Positions 23,740-32,675 of a stretch of DNA of 37,365 bases are shown here, one piece after another (within the stretch, counting starts at the first letter, position 1; every line of letters begins with the position of its first letter). Origin of the DNA: JBEKYD01 sp049509915 (GTDB lineage Bacteria > Acidobacteriota > Terriglobia > Bryobacterales > Bryobacteraceae); contig JBEKZL010000192.1 in NCBI GenBank assembly GCA_049509915.1, positions 1 to 37,365 of the forward strand. Reading direction: 5' to 3'. The notes under the pieces are model-generated. The model saw only the letters and a list, made by a program, of their open reading frames with translations, was not told where the DNA came from and made no database searches. Position numbers and translations under genes: made by a program.

Positions 23740-26408
23740 AGGCCGGCGAGCTCGTCGTCGATCTTTCGCAACTGGGCTTCGTACTCGGCCAGTTTCTGCC
23801 GGATGGTTTCGACAACGTGAGCGGGCGCCTTACCTAGAAATACCGGATCGTTCAACTGCCTGGTGCCGCTTGCGATGTTTTTCTGAAGCTGGGCTTTGTC
23901 TTTGTCGAGACGTTTTCGCAGCGCCTCCTGCTGTGATTGGGGAACGTTCAGCACCAGGTCGAATTCAGCGGTGGAGCGCTTGGCGACCGCCGCTTTGGGG
24001 CTCTCCCCGCTTCGGAAATCCAGCGCCACATTGGCCAGTTTCTGAATGGCGGCTGTGTGGCGCTCGGCGACCGCCAGGCCGGTGTTGCGCGAATAGAGGG
24101 TCCCGGAGAGCTGAAGTTTGGGATCGAGCTTGGCCTCGGTACGCAAGGTGCGCGCCAACGTCACCACCTCCTGCAGCACTTCGATCTCGCGTTCGGCTTC
24201 GTGATCGGTGCTGTCCCGGCGGTATTGCGGATAAGCCGCCAGGGCGATTGAAGCCGGCCGCCTGGCGCCTTTGGCCAGCCGCTGCCAGAGTTCCTCGGTG
24301 AGGAACGGCATGGCGGGATGCAGCAGGCGCAGCGCGGTCTCAAACGCCGCCAGCGTGTTTCGCCACGCCGGCGTCAGGCCGCTGTTTTCTTCGAAACGGG
24401 GCTTTTTCAACTCCACGTACCAATCGCAGAATTCGTGCCAGAAGAAATGCCACAGCACCTGCGCGGCTTCGTGGTAGCGATAGGTTTCGATGGCGCGATT
24501 GGCTTGCTCGGCGCAACTGTTGAGGCGGCTGAAGATCCAGCGGTCCTCTATGGGAACCGCCAGGGTAACCGGGTCGGCTTCAGACTGGAATTCCTCCAGG
24601 CTGGCCGGAACCCAGGGCTCCACGCCGGAGCGCTCCATATTGAGGAAGAGGAACCGGGCCGCGTTCCAGATCTTATTGGCGAAGGCGCGCGAGCTTTCCA
24701 TTCGCTCTTCGGTCAGGACGATATCCGTGCCCGGGGCGGCGCCCTGCAGCAGCGCCATGCGCACCGCGTCGGTGCCATATTTTTCCGTTACCACCAGCGG
24801 ATCGATCGTATTGCCCCGCGTCTTGGACATCTTCTGGCGTTCGGCATCGCGCACCAGGCCGTGGATGTAGACTTCGCGGAACGGCACTTCGCCCATGAAT
24901 TCGATGCCCAGCATGGCCATGCGCGCCACCCAGAAGAACAGGATGTCGAAGCCGGTGATGAGCAGCGAAGTGGGGTAGTAGACGGCCAGGTCTTCGGTCT
25001 GTTCCGGCCACGGCCAGCCCAGGGTAGAAAACGGCCAGAGGCCGGAGCTGAACCAGGTATCGAGCACGTCGGTATCCTGCCGGATTTCGCTGGAGCCGCA
25101 ATGCGCGCAGGCCGCCGGCGCTTCCCGCGCCACGGTAATCTGTCTGCAAGTCCCGCAGTGCCAGGCGGGAATGCGGTGCCCCCACCAGAGCTGGCGGGAG
25201 ATGCACCAGTCGCGGATATTGTACATCCACTCGAAATAGGTCTTCGACCAGTTGGCCGGGATGAAGGCGATGCGGCCCGTTTCCACGGCCTGAATGGCTT
25301 TTTCCGCCAGCGGCTTGGTTTTGACGAACCACTGCGTGGAAACCAGCGGCTCGACCACGGTTTTGCAGCGGTCGCACTTGCCCAGGTTGAGCTTATAATC
25401 TTCGATCTTCACCAGCGCGCCAAGTTTTTCCAGATCGGCCAGCACGCGTTTGCGGGCTTCGAAGCGGTCCAGGCCGGCGTAGGGGCCGGCGGCCGCGGTC
25501 ATGACGGCGTGTTCGTCGATCACCTGGATTTTGGGAAGGTTGTGGCGGCGTCCGGCTTCGAAATCGTTGGGGTCGTGAGCGGGCGTCACCTTCACCACGC
25601 CGGTGCCGAATTCGGGATCGGCCAGTTTGTCGGCGATGATGGGGATCTCGCGATCCATCAGCGGTAACTTGACGGTGCGGCTGTGCAGATCCAAGTAGCG
25701 CGGGTCGGTGGGATTGACGGCTACGGCGGTATCGCCCAGCATGGTTTCCGGGCGCGTGGTGGCGACTACCAGGTACCGGTCTTTCAACCCGTTGACCGGA
25801 TAACGCAGGTGCCAAATGTGGCCGGCGGCTTCGGTGTGACTCACTTCCAGATCGGAGAGCGCAGTCTGGCAGCGCGGGCACCAGTTGACCATGTACTCGC
25901 CGCGATAGATCAGCCCTTTTTCATACAGCCGCACGAACACTTCGCGCACCGCGCGGCTCAGGCCGGGATCGAGGGTGAAGCGCTCGCGGCTCCAATCGCA
26001 GCTCGCGCCCAACCGGATCATCTGGCTCTTAATCGTGTCGCCGTATTGCGCTTTCCATTCCCAGACCCGTTTCTCGAAGGCTTCGCGGCCCAAGTCGAGA
26101 CGGTTGATGCCCTCTTCGGCCAGTTTGCGTTCCACCACCATCTGGGTGGCGATACCGGCGTGATCGGTGCCGGGCAGCCAGAGCGTGTTGTGGCCCAGCA
26201 TGCGATGCCAGCGGACGGTAACATCGATTTCGGTATGTTCCAGCATGTGGCCGATGTGCAACACGCCGGTCACGTTGGGCGGAGGGATGACGAGCGAAAA
26301 TACCCGCCCGCCCGCCCGTTGGGAGGCACGGAAGATACCGGAATCGATCCACCACTGAGCCCACTGCGGTTCGAACCGTCGGGGCTCGTACACTTTCTCA
26401 ATTTGCAT
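23736..26408 (-). CDS. valS: Valyl-tRNA synthetase
   Basis: 890 aa. Class I aminoacyl-tRNA synthetase: the PPNVTGVLHIGHML box (HIGH at 51-54) and the QKMSKTRGN loop (around residue 523) are intact. The editing domain and zinc-type cysteines (CPRCQTAL, WHCGTC/CAHCGSS) are visible. The C-terminal coiled coil LRKRLDKDKAQLQKNIASG…KLAEYEAQLRKIDDEL is the tRNA-binding arm. The length is normal. It is the first gene of the minus-strand run to coaX and beyond. No Shine-Dalgarno is seen before the ATG, and a TATAGT element lies only 12 bp upstream. Confidence 0.97.
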   Translation of the reverse strand: MQIEKVYEPRRFEPQWAQWWIDSGIFRASQRAGGRVFSLVIPPPNVTGVLHIGHMLEHTEIDVTVRWHRMLGHNTLWLPGTDHAGIATQMVVERKLAEEGINRLDLGREAFEKRVWEWKAQYGDTIKSQMIRLGASCDWSRERFTLDPGLSRAVREVFVRLYEKGLIYRGEYMVNWCPRCQTALSDLEVSHTEAAGHIWHLRYPVNGLKDRYLVVATTRPETMLGDTAVAVNPTDPRYLDLHSRTVKLPLMDREIPIIADKLADPEFGTGVVKVTPAHDPNDFEAGRRHNLPKIQVIDEHAVMTAAAGPYAGLDRFEARKRVLADLEKLGALVKIEDYKLNLGKCDRCKTVVEPLVSTQWFVKTKPLAEKAIQAVETGRIAFIPANWSKTYFEWMYNIRDWCISRQLWWGHRIPAWHCGTCRQITVAREAPAACAHCGSSEIRQDTDVLDTWFSSGLWPFSTLGWPWPEQTEDLAVYYPTSLLITGFDILFFWVARMAMLGIEFMGEVPFREVYIHGLVRDAERQKMSKTRGNTIDPLVVTEKYGTDAVRMALLQGAAPGTDIVLTEERMESSRAFANKIWNAARFLFLNMERSGVEPWVPASLEEFQSEADPVTLAVPIEDRWIFSRLNSCAEQANRAIETYRYHEAAQVLWHFFWHEFCDWYVELKKPRFEENSGLTPAWRNTLAAFETALRLLHPAMPFLTEELWQRLAKGARRPASIALAAYPQYRRDSTDHEAEREIEVLQEVVTLARTLRTEAKLDPKLQLSGTLYSRNTGLAVAERHTAAIQKLANVALDFRSGESPKAAVAKRSTAEFDLVLNVPQSQQEALRKRLDKDKAQLQKNIASGTRQLNDPVFLGKAPAHVVETIRQKLAEYEAQLRKIDDELAGL

Positions 26409-26420
26409 GGGGAAATAACC

Positions 26421-26426
26421 ACTATA
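26421..26426 (-). promoter_or_regulatory. Possible -10 element close to valS
   Basis: TATAGT on the minus strand ends 12 bp before the valS ATG. If used, the transcript would start about 5 nt ahead of the start codon, i.e. nearly leaderless. No clear -35 box is seen, so this is weak. Confidence 0.25.
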
Positions 26427-26563
26427 ACGCGTGGCGGCAATTGGATTCCCCGATCGACCCCGCGGAGGTGCTTAACCGATTTGGGGATCTCGCAGTTTCG
26501 GCGCGGCAACCGCTCCCTGGGGGTCGCCGGACCGGTTCAGCACCCCCGCGGATGTATTGTGAG

Positions 26564-27106
26564 ATGGTGAAGCTACCGATGCCGGTTCCGACCTCCTACG
26601 GAGAGATTCGTCCATGGAGCAGCCACGACGTGGACGCGCTGGTGAAATACGCCAATAACCGGAAGGTGTGGCTAAACCTGACCGATGCCTTTCCGCATCC
26701 TCATACGGAGGCGAGCGCGGAGGCGTTCCTGCGGTTGGTGGAACGTCAAAGCCCCACAACCTACTTTGCTATTGCAACTCGGGAAGAAGCCATCGGCGGT
26801 ATAGGAATTGGGCCCAGACAAGACGTTTATCGTTTGACGGCCGAGATGGGCTACTGGCTGGCCGAGCCGTATTGGGGCAAAGGGATCATGACGGAGACGG
26901 TCGCCAGGTTTACCGATTACGCTTTTGAACGGTTTCAATTGGTGCGGATCTATGCCGAACCGTATGCCCACAATTCCGCTTCGTGCCGGGTACTCGAAAA
27001 GGCCGGATACGTCTTGGAAGGCCGCCTGCGCAGCAGCGCGATCAAGGATGGCCGGATACTGGACCAGTTTCTCTACGCGCAGGTCAGAGAACTGGCGATG
27101 AAATAA
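26564..27106 (+). CDS. GNAT-family N-acetyltransferase (RimJ/RimL-like)
   Basis: 180 aa from the ATG at 26564 (MVKLPMPVPTSYGEIRPWSS); an upstream in-frame ATG at 26441 adds 41 residues with no acetyltransferase character. The fold is clear from EIRPWSSHDVDALVKYANN, then YWLAEPYWGKGIMTETV (the acetyl-CoA pyrophosphate loop), YAFERFQLVRIYAEPYAHNSASCRVLEKAGYVLEGRLR and a closing LDQFLYAQV. This matches the RimJ/RimL-like Acetyltransf_3 group that acetylates protein N-termini, antibiotics or small amines. The substrate is unknown. It diverges from valS. Confidence 0.88.
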   Translation: MVKLPMPVPTSYGEIRPWSSHDVDALVKYANNRKVWLNLTDAFPHPHTEASAEAFLRLVERQSPTTYFAIATREEAIGGIGIGPRQDVYRLTAEMGYWLAEPYWGKGIMTETVARFTDYAFERFQLVRIYAEPYAHNSASCRVLEKAGYVLEGRLRSSAIKDGRILDQFLYAQVRELAMK

Positions 27107-27146
27107 CGGCGCGGCGCCCTGAACACAAATCTGGTATACCGGGGCA

Positions 27147-27893
27147 GTGGTAAGGGAATATGAGGGCAGGGTCGCCGTAATCACCGGCGCGGGCAGCGGT
27201 CTCGGGCGGGCCCTGGCCAAAGAGTTAGCGGCTCGAAACTGCAATCTGGCGTTAGTCGACATCGATTCTTCCGTCAGCTCCGAGCAAAGCCTTGAGTGTG
27301 TTGGCACGGAGGTCAAAAAGGTCCACGGAGCCGTGCACCTGCTGATCAATAACGCGGGCGTGTCCGCATCCGCCTCTTTCCTTAACACGGAAGCCGCCGA
27401 ATTCGAACGGATCGTGCGGATCAATTTCTTTGGGGCTGTGTATGGTTGTCGGTTGTTCCTGCCCCTTCTTCAAGAACACTCCCAAGGCCAGATTCTGAAC
27501 GTATCGAGCTGTTTCGCATGGCTCGGATATCCTCGCAAAACCGCCTACGCATCCTCAAAAGGCGCACTGCGCGCCTTCTCGGAGTCACTCCGCTGGGAGA
27601 TAGGCGAATCCGGAGTAGGTGTTACGGTGCTGTATCCCGGTCCGCTACATACGTCGCTGGTGCGCAGCCGCATTTCGGACTCGGCGGAGCAGCGCGACCG
27701 AGAGGAGAGATTCCTGACGCATCGCGGCCTCCCGATAGAGCGGACGGCCCGGATATCCCTTGACCGGCTGGTGACGAATCCTGCCCGAATTGTAATTGGA
27801 GCCGACTACCACTCGCTGGACGTGCTGAGCCGGCTTTCACCGGGCTTAGCCGCTCGGGTGATGTGGTTTGCCTCGCAACGGGCGGGATTCTGA
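27147..27893 (+). CDS. Short-chain dehydrogenase/reductase with a shortened Rossmann region
   Basis: 248 aa, GTG start. The NAD(P) motif TGAGSGLG (13-20), NNAG (68-71) and the catalytic pair in the ILNVSSC and YASSKGALRAF region are present. The distance from the glycine motif to NNAG is only about 48 residues against roughly 65-70 in ordinary SDRs. The aspartate-containing DV segment of strand 4 is missing, as SSVSSEQSLECVGTEVKKVHGA runs straight into HLLINNAG. The frame is kept. The deletion probably weakens cofactor binding. The C-terminal tail is extended and basic. A GT2 gene follows 57 bp downstream. Confidence 0.85.
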   Translation: MVREYEGRVAVITGAGSGLGRALAKELAARNCNLALVDIDSSVSSEQSLECVGTEVKKVHGAVHLLINNAGVSASASFLNTEAAEFERIVRINFFGAVYGCRLFLPLLQEHSQGQILNVSSCFAWLGYPRKTAYASSKGALRAFSESLRWEIGESGVGVTVLYPGPLHTSLVRSRISDSAEQRDREERFLTHRGLPIERTARISLDRLVTNPARIVIGADYHSLDVLSRLSPGLAARVMWFASQRAGF

Positions 27894-27950
27894 AGGCACG
27901 ATACGGCACTTTAAGATCGGCGCCGTGTGATACTGAAGGCGGCACTCGAC

Positions 27951-28664
27951 ATGTTGATCAGCGCCGTAATTCCGGCGTTTAACGAGCAGGTGTACCTTCC
28001 GGCCACGTTATCCAGCCTTCGCGATGCCATCTCTGTTTGCCGGTGCGGCACGGAACTGATCGTTGTCGATAATGAGAGCGCCGATCGCACCAGGGAGGTC
28101 GCGCGGTCATTCGGGGCAACGGTCGTGCACGAGTCCGTTCATAATATTTCAAGGGTTCGAAACGCCGGAGCGAGCGCTGCCCGTGGCGATGTTTTGGCTT
28201 TCGTCGATGCCGACACGATCGTCCCGCGTGACTTTCTTGAGAGAGTCGCGGAGGCCATGGGCGATCCTGCCTGCGTCGGTGGCAGCGCGGACATCGTCCA
28301 TACTCCCGCATCCAAGCTGTTGCGGGTGTACTTGGGAGTGTGGCGCTGCCTCGGCATGCGGCTGGACATGGCCCAAGGCGCGGCTCAGTTCTGCCGGCGA
28401 TCGGCTTTTGACCTCCTGAAGGGCTATGACGAGTCGTATTTCACGGGAGAGGATGTGGATTTCTACTGGCGGCTGCGGAAGTTATGTGCAAAGTCAGGCG
28501 GCCACCTGAGTTTTCTGGATGATGTAAAGGTCTTCCCCTCACCCCGCCGTTTCGACTTGACCCCGGCCTGGCGCACGTTGATTTGGACGAACCCCGCGTT
28601 CATTGCGCTGTTTCGTAAGACGCGTTCAGCATGGTGGGCATGGTACGTCACCACTCCGCGTTAG
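27951..28664 (+). CDS. Glycosyltransferase family 2
   Basis: 237 aa from the ATG at 27951 (MLISAVIPAFNEQ); a GTG at 27927 would add 8 residues. The GT-A core is complete: VIPAFNEQVYLPATLSSL, ELIVVDNESADRTREVA, SRVRNAGASAARGDVLAFVDADT (the DxD metal site as DAD) and the acceptor-side ED in YFTGEDVDFYWRL. Such enzymes move a sugar from a nucleotide donor to a lipid or polysaccharide; neither donor nor acceptor can be named. No other envelope-sugar genes are adjacent, although the SDR upstream could be a partner. Confidence 0.9.
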   Translation: MLISAVIPAFNEQVYLPATLSSLRDAISVCRCGTELIVVDNESADRTREVARSFGATVVHESVHNISRVRNAGASAARGDVLAFVDADTIVPRDFLERVAEAMGDPACVGGSADIVHTPASKLLRVYLGVWRCLGMRLDMAQGAAQFCRRSAFDLLKGYDESYFTGEDVDFYWRLRKLCAKSGGHLSFLDDVKVFPSPRRFDLTPAWRTLIWTNPAFIALFRKTRSAWWAWYVTTPR

Positions 28665-28750
28665 CACCTGGCTCCTGGCTGACGCCGCATCGGCTACTAA
28701 AACCGCACCGGACCGGGACGAGCGCGTATCTACAGTTACACGGAGGTTCG

Positions 28751-29620
28751 GTGAGAAAGGTGTGGGTCGTGTCCGCTGTAGCCCTGCTGGCGCTGGGCTG
28801 CGTGGTTGGGGCCGGTGCGGGATTCTGCGCGGCGACCTTGCATGTGGCACGGCGCAGCGCCGGCAGGCCGCCGGGTGCGACGCGAGTCGGGATTCTGGCG
28901 GGTGACCAATCGACGTCGAAGGGCTGGTGGTTTCGGCCAGGTTCACCGAACGGGGCTGTGTGCTGGTGCTGCATGGGATCGGCGATTCGGGCGGAAGCGC
29001 GGCCGGGTTCGCGCCGATGTTTCTGACGGAGGGTTATGCGGTTCTGGCGCCCGACGCCGCGCGCACGGAGAGAGCGGCGGCGAATTCGTAACGTATGGAT
29101 TGCTGGAAAAGTACGATGCGATCAGGTGGGTCCACTGGATGCGGGGACAAGGATGCGGAAGGGGTACGGATTGGGCGAGTCGCAGGGAGCGTCCGTTTTG
29201 ATTCAGGCTTCGGCGGTTGAGCCTGGGTTCAACGCGATCGTGGCGGAATGCCCGTATGCAAATTTGCGCGCGGTGGCCGAGTACCGTTTGCGCGCAATGC
29301 TCCCCTTGCCGGCCATTCTGGCCAATCCGGCCGCGGCGGCGGTGGTGGAGGCGGGAATGCTATATGCGCGGGCAGCCGACGGGCTGGATTTTGGCCAGGT
29401 CTCGCCGCTCGACAGCATGAAAATCTCATCGGCTCCGGTTCTTCTGATCCACGGTTTGGATGACCGGCGGACGCCGCCCGATCAATCCAGGCAACTGGCG
29501 GCGGTGCGTCCATCAAAGGATTGCTTGTGGCTGGTCCCGAATGCCGGACATGCCAACGCTTCGGCGGTTGCGCCGGACGAGTTTCGGAGGCGTCTGCTGA
29601 ACTGGTTTGCTGCGCGATAG
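28751..29620 (+). pseudogene. Alpha/beta hydrolase, broken by about three frameshifts
   Basis: A GTG at 28751 behind GGAGG (28742-28746) starts a membrane-anchored protein (VRKVWVVSAVALLALGCVVG). Continuity then needs frame changes near 28955 (to VLVLHGIGDSGGSAAGFAPM), near 29060 (to AHGESGGEFVTYGLLEKYDAI) and near 29158 (to GYGLGESQGASVLIQA). The rest is open to 29620. All parts of a serine hydrolase of the BEM46/YfhR type are recognisable: GESQG nucleophile elbow, aspartate in HGLDDRRTPPD, histidine in NAGHANA. Multiple shifts favour genuine decay over sequencing error. Confidence 0.85.
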
Positions 29621-29641
29621 AATCTACATCAGGGAGGACCT

Positions 29642-29989
29642 ATGCGGATCCTGATGTTGACCGCGCTCCTCGCCGCGGGTCTGGCGGCACAGACGGCGGG
29701 CCCGGACGCGCGTGGTCAGGCGGCGCAGCCCAGGCTGGGAACCCCGAATTTCCTGCGGCCTTCCGGCGGCAAGCCTGGCTTTCGCTTGCCGAGCACTTTC
29801 GCGGCGGCTCCATCAGCCGGCGCTGGGCATGCGGCGAGGCGTGTGTGCGCCATCCCATTGGTCAACGTCACACCCAAAGGCGCGGGCGAAATGGACCAGG
29901 GAATGATCGTCCGGTCGTCCGGTGACGGCGAAAATGCGATGAGCAGCGTCGTACCCCCCGCGCCCTCCTGCGACGACGGGCAACGATAG
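29642..29989 (+). CDS. Small secreted hypothetical protein
   Basis: 115 aa with a clear signal peptide (MRILMLTALLAAGLAAQTA) and a good ribosome binding site (GGGAGG just upstream). The mature part is low-complexity (Pro/Gly/Ala) up to about residue 65. It then carries CAIPLVNVTPKG and ends VPPAPSCDDGQR, giving two cysteines that could bridge outside the cell. I recognise no named family; similar short Cys-containing exported proteins are common in acidobacteria. It begins 21 bp after the hydrolase pseudogene. Confidence 0.6.
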   Translation: MRILMLTALLAAGLAAQTAGPDARGQAAQPRLGTPNFLRPSGGKPGFRLPSTFAAAPSAGAGHAARRVCAIPLVNVTPKGAGEMDQGMIVRSSGDGENAMSSVVPPAPSCDDGQR

Positions 29990-30095
29990 GCGGACAGCAC
30001 ACTTTTCCGGCGGACGCCCGTCTGCTCCACGAGAGGCGAAGTGGGCGGATCGACGATCGGGTCCGCAGGGTAGACTGGGGCCAGGAGGTACCGGC

Positions 30096-30470
30096 TTGTC
30101 AACGTCGTCTTTTCCCTATGAAACACGCTTGAACATCCTCTACCCGCCGCTGGAGGTGATCGATGAAAAGGCTCTGGCGGACGGGTGCGAATTCGAGTGG
30201 TACAACCAGACGCTGTGCAAAGTAAACGAATCGGTGGTGCGGATGGCCGTCGTGCGTGGGGAGTATCACTGGCACAAGCACGACGCGGACGACGAATTCT
30301 TTTACGTGGTGGAGGGCCGGCTGTTGATCGACCTGGAAGACCGGACGGTGGAACTGGCGCCGCGCAAAGGTTTCGTGGTGCCGAAAGGCGTCGTACACCG
30401 GACCCGCGCCTTGGAGCGAACGGTGATGCTGATGGTAGAGAACGCGGGAATCGTGCCCACGGGCGATTGA
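30096..30470 (+). CDS. Cupin-domain protein
   Basis: 124 aa, TTG start preceded by AGGAGG (30083-30088) at good spacing. The cupin motif 1 reads GEYHWHKHDADDEFFYVVEG, with metal ligands HxH and E, and motif 2 reads APRKGFVVPKGVVHRTRA, with the third histidine. A single-domain cupin of this size may be an isomerase, dioxygenase or binding protein, and the substrate is not evident. The neighbouring genes converge on its 3' end. Confidence 0.9.
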   Translation: MSTSSFPYETRLNILYPPLEVIDEKALADGCEFEWYNQTLCKVNESVVRMAVVRGEYHWHKHDADDEFFYVVEGRLLIDLEDRTVELAPRKGFVVPKGVVHRTRALERTVMLMVENAGIVPTGD

Positions 30471-30480
30471 GGGTGGGACA

Positions 30481-31578
30481 CTATCTTTGCCGTTCGGCGA
30501 CGATGGTGATGCGCATATCGCGGGATTGGCGGACCAGGCTTTGCACTGTGGTTTCGCGGAAACGCTGCCACCAGGGGAGGGGGCGGGAGCGGCCCACGAA
30601 GATCTGGGTGATACGGTTGGCGCGGGCGAAGGTGGTGATGGCGCTGGCGGCATCGTCGCTTTGGATCACGTGGGTGTCGATGCGGAGGTTGCGGGCGAAG
30701 CTGAGATGGCGCTCGGCGGGCTCGCTGCTTTCCGGGCCGTTGGCAACGTGGATGGCGAGGCAATCGGCCTGGAGGTAATCGGCCACGCGTTTGCCGCGGC
30801 GGATGAGCACGGCGGAGGAGGGACGGCCGGTAAGGCAGATCAGGATGCGCTCGCGGGCGGGGTGGCTTTCGGGAGCCCGCGTTTCGCCCGGGAGCGGCTC
30901 GGCGGCGGCGGCCGGCGGCGGCGTCAGCTTCTCTTCCAGTTCATGGGCGGCGTGGCGCATAGCCAGCTCGCGCAGGGCGTTGAGATTGCCCTCGCTAAAG
31001 AAATTGTCCATGGCCTGCCGGGCTTTTTCGGCTTTGTACACGACGCCGCGCTCCAGACGGTTGCGGAGGGCATGGGGAGTGAGGTCGACGAACACCACTT
31101 CGTCGGCATCATCGACTACCCAATCGGGGACGGTCTCGCGCACGCGGACGCCGGTCCCCTTCCAGACTTCGTCGTTGAGGCTTTCCAGGTGCTGCACGTT
31201 CATGGTGGTGAGTACGTCGATGCCGGCATCGAGCAGGGCATGGACGTCCTGCCAGCGCTTGGCCCGGTCGCAGCCGGGAACGTTGGTATGGGCGAATTCG
31301 TCGACGATCGCGACGGCCGGTTTGCGGCGCAGCACCGCGTCCACGTCCATCTCGTTGAATTGGGAGCCGGCATAGGAGATGACGCGGCGCGGAACCGCTT
31401 CCAGCCCTTCGGTCTTGGCGATGGTTTCCGGGCGGGCATGAGGCTCGAAGTAAGCGATCACGATGTCGACGCCCTGGCGGCGCATTGCCTGGGCTTCCTC
31501 GAGCATGCGATAGGTCTTGCCGACGCCGGCGGCATAGCCGAGGTAGACCTTGAGGCGGCCTTTGTGGTGCTGGCTCAT
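30481..31578 (-). CDS. KdpD N-terminal domain plus universal stress domain, no histidine kinase
   Basis: 365 aa. Residues 8-215 are the KdpD sensor domain with Walker A GYAAGVGKT (14-22), RRVISYAGSQFNEMD, Walker B AIVDEFAHTNVPG (90-102) and MNVQHLESLNDEVW. Residues 243-362 are a USP-like domain ending QIFVGRSRPLPWWQRF…ITIVAE. Full KdpD (about 890 aa) adds four membrane helices and a histidine kinase, both absent here. The start (31576-31578) overlaps the stop of the upstream paralogue by 4 nt. No kdpFABC or kdpE lies in the window. In other bacteria the USP part can bind cyclic-di-AMP; a K+-related or stress-related role here is inference. Confidence 0.87.
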   Translation of the reverse strand: MSQHHKGRLKVYLGYAAGVGKTYRMLEEAQAMRRQGVDIVIAYFEPHARPETIAKTEGLEAVPRRVISYAGSQFNEMDVDAVLRRKPAVAIVDEFAHTNVPGCDRAKRWQDVHALLDAGIDVLTTMNVQHLESLNDEVWKGTGVRVRETVPDWVVDDADEVVFVDLTPHALRNRLERGVVYKAEKARQAMDNFFSEGNLNALRELAMRHAAHELEEKLTPPPAAAAEPLPGETRAPESHPARERILICLTGRPSSAVLIRRGKRVADYLQADCLAIHVANGPESSEPAERHLSFARNLRIDTHVIQSDDAASAITTFARANRITQIFVGRSRPLPWWQRFRETTVQSLVRQSRDMRITIVAERQR

Positions 31579-32675
31579 GACGCGTCTTTGTGGGGGAAGA
31601 GGCGCACGTCGAAATCCTCGGCGGCATCGATGAGGCGTTCGACGGGGCTGCGGGCGCCCCACCAGGTACGTTCGCGGCCGCTGTGTCCAAGGAATATCTG
31701 GGTGGCACGCTGCTCGCGGGCGAAATCGAGGATGGTTTCGACAAAATCGCCGGGCGGCAGGCAGTGGACTTCGGCGCCCATCTGGCGCGCCAGGGCGAGA
31801 TGAGAATCCAGGCGGGCGCGGTCCTCGGGGCGAGTGTCGGGCTGTTCGACGTAAGTGGCCAGCAAGGTGCCGTGGAAGCGGAGGGCGTTGCGGTGCCCGC
31901 TTTCGAGCATTTCGACGGCGCTGGAACGGGGGGTGAGGCAGACCAGCAGGCGTTCCTGAACGCCCCATCTGGAGGCGATGCCGTGGGCATCGAGATAGTC
32001 CTGCAACTGCCATTCGACGACGTCGGCGGCGAGCAGCAGGGCCATCTCGCGCAACTCGGCCAGGGCGCGGGCATCGGCGGCGGTGCCGCCGCGGACGATC
32101 AGGGCGTCGGGCGGCGCATCCACCACTTCGATCTCGTCGGCATCGAGGAGGAATTCTTCCGGAACGCTGTAGGCGGCGTGTTTGCCGGTAATGCGCTCGA
32201 CTTCGGTCTGCTTTTCGCGGATGTGCTGAAGGTTGACGGCGGTGATGACGGCGATGCCGCGGTCGAGCAGGTCGCGGACGTCCTGCCAACGCTGCGGATT
32301 GCGGCTGCCGGGAGGGTTGTCGTAGGCCAGGCCGTCGATCAGGCAGACGCTGGGGTGGCGGCGGAAAATAGCGGCCAGGTCCATGACTTCGTAGATCCGG
32401 CCGGCGTGGCGTTCAATGAGAGGGGGGACTGCTTCGAGGCGGGAGAGGATCTCCTGTATCTCGGGCGTGGGCTTTCCCTGAACGGCGCCCACCACCACGT
32501 CCTCGCCGCGCTCCGCCCGCCGGCGCCCTTCGGCGAACATGCGGTACGACTTGCCGACCCTGGGCGCGTATCCCAGAAACACTTTCAGCCGCGCGCGGTG
32601 CTGACGCCGCTCTTCCGCCTGCACGCGGCGGAGCAGCGCTTCGGGGTCGGGCCGGTGGTCAGGAAGCTGAGGCAT
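31575..32675 (-). CDS. KdpD N-terminal-like plus universal stress domain, degenerate ATP site
   Basis: 366 aa, paralogous to the next gene: same order of KdpD-N domain (about 28-225) and USP domain (240-362, FLGHSGRERTWWG). Differences suggest loss of ATP binding. Walker A is GYAPRVGKS (35-43), with Arg where the family has Gly. The Walker B region reads CLIDGLAYDNPPGS, with Gly replacing the conserved Glu of DEFAHTN. The two genes overlap by 4 nt, so they are probably made in equal amounts and may form a heteromer of one active and one inactive subunit (inference). No histidine kinase or membrane segment is present. Confidence 0.83.
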   Translation of the reverse strand: MPQLPDHRPDPEALLRRVQAEERRQHRARLKVFLGYAPRVGKSYRMFAEGRRRAERGEDVVVGAVQGKPTPEIQEILSRLEAVPPLIERHAGRIYEVMDLAAIFRRHPSVCLIDGLAYDNPPGSRNPQRWQDVRDLLDRGIAVITAVNLQHIREKQTEVERITGKHAAYSVPEEFLLDADEIEVVDAPPDALIVRGGTAADARALAELREMALLLAADVVEWQLQDYLDAHGIASRWGVQERLLVCLTPRSSAVEMLESGHRNALRFHGTLLATYVEQPDTRPEDRARLDSHLALARQMGAEVHCLPPGDFVETILDFAREQRATQIFLGHSGRERTWWGARSPVERLIDAAEDFDVRLFPHKDAS

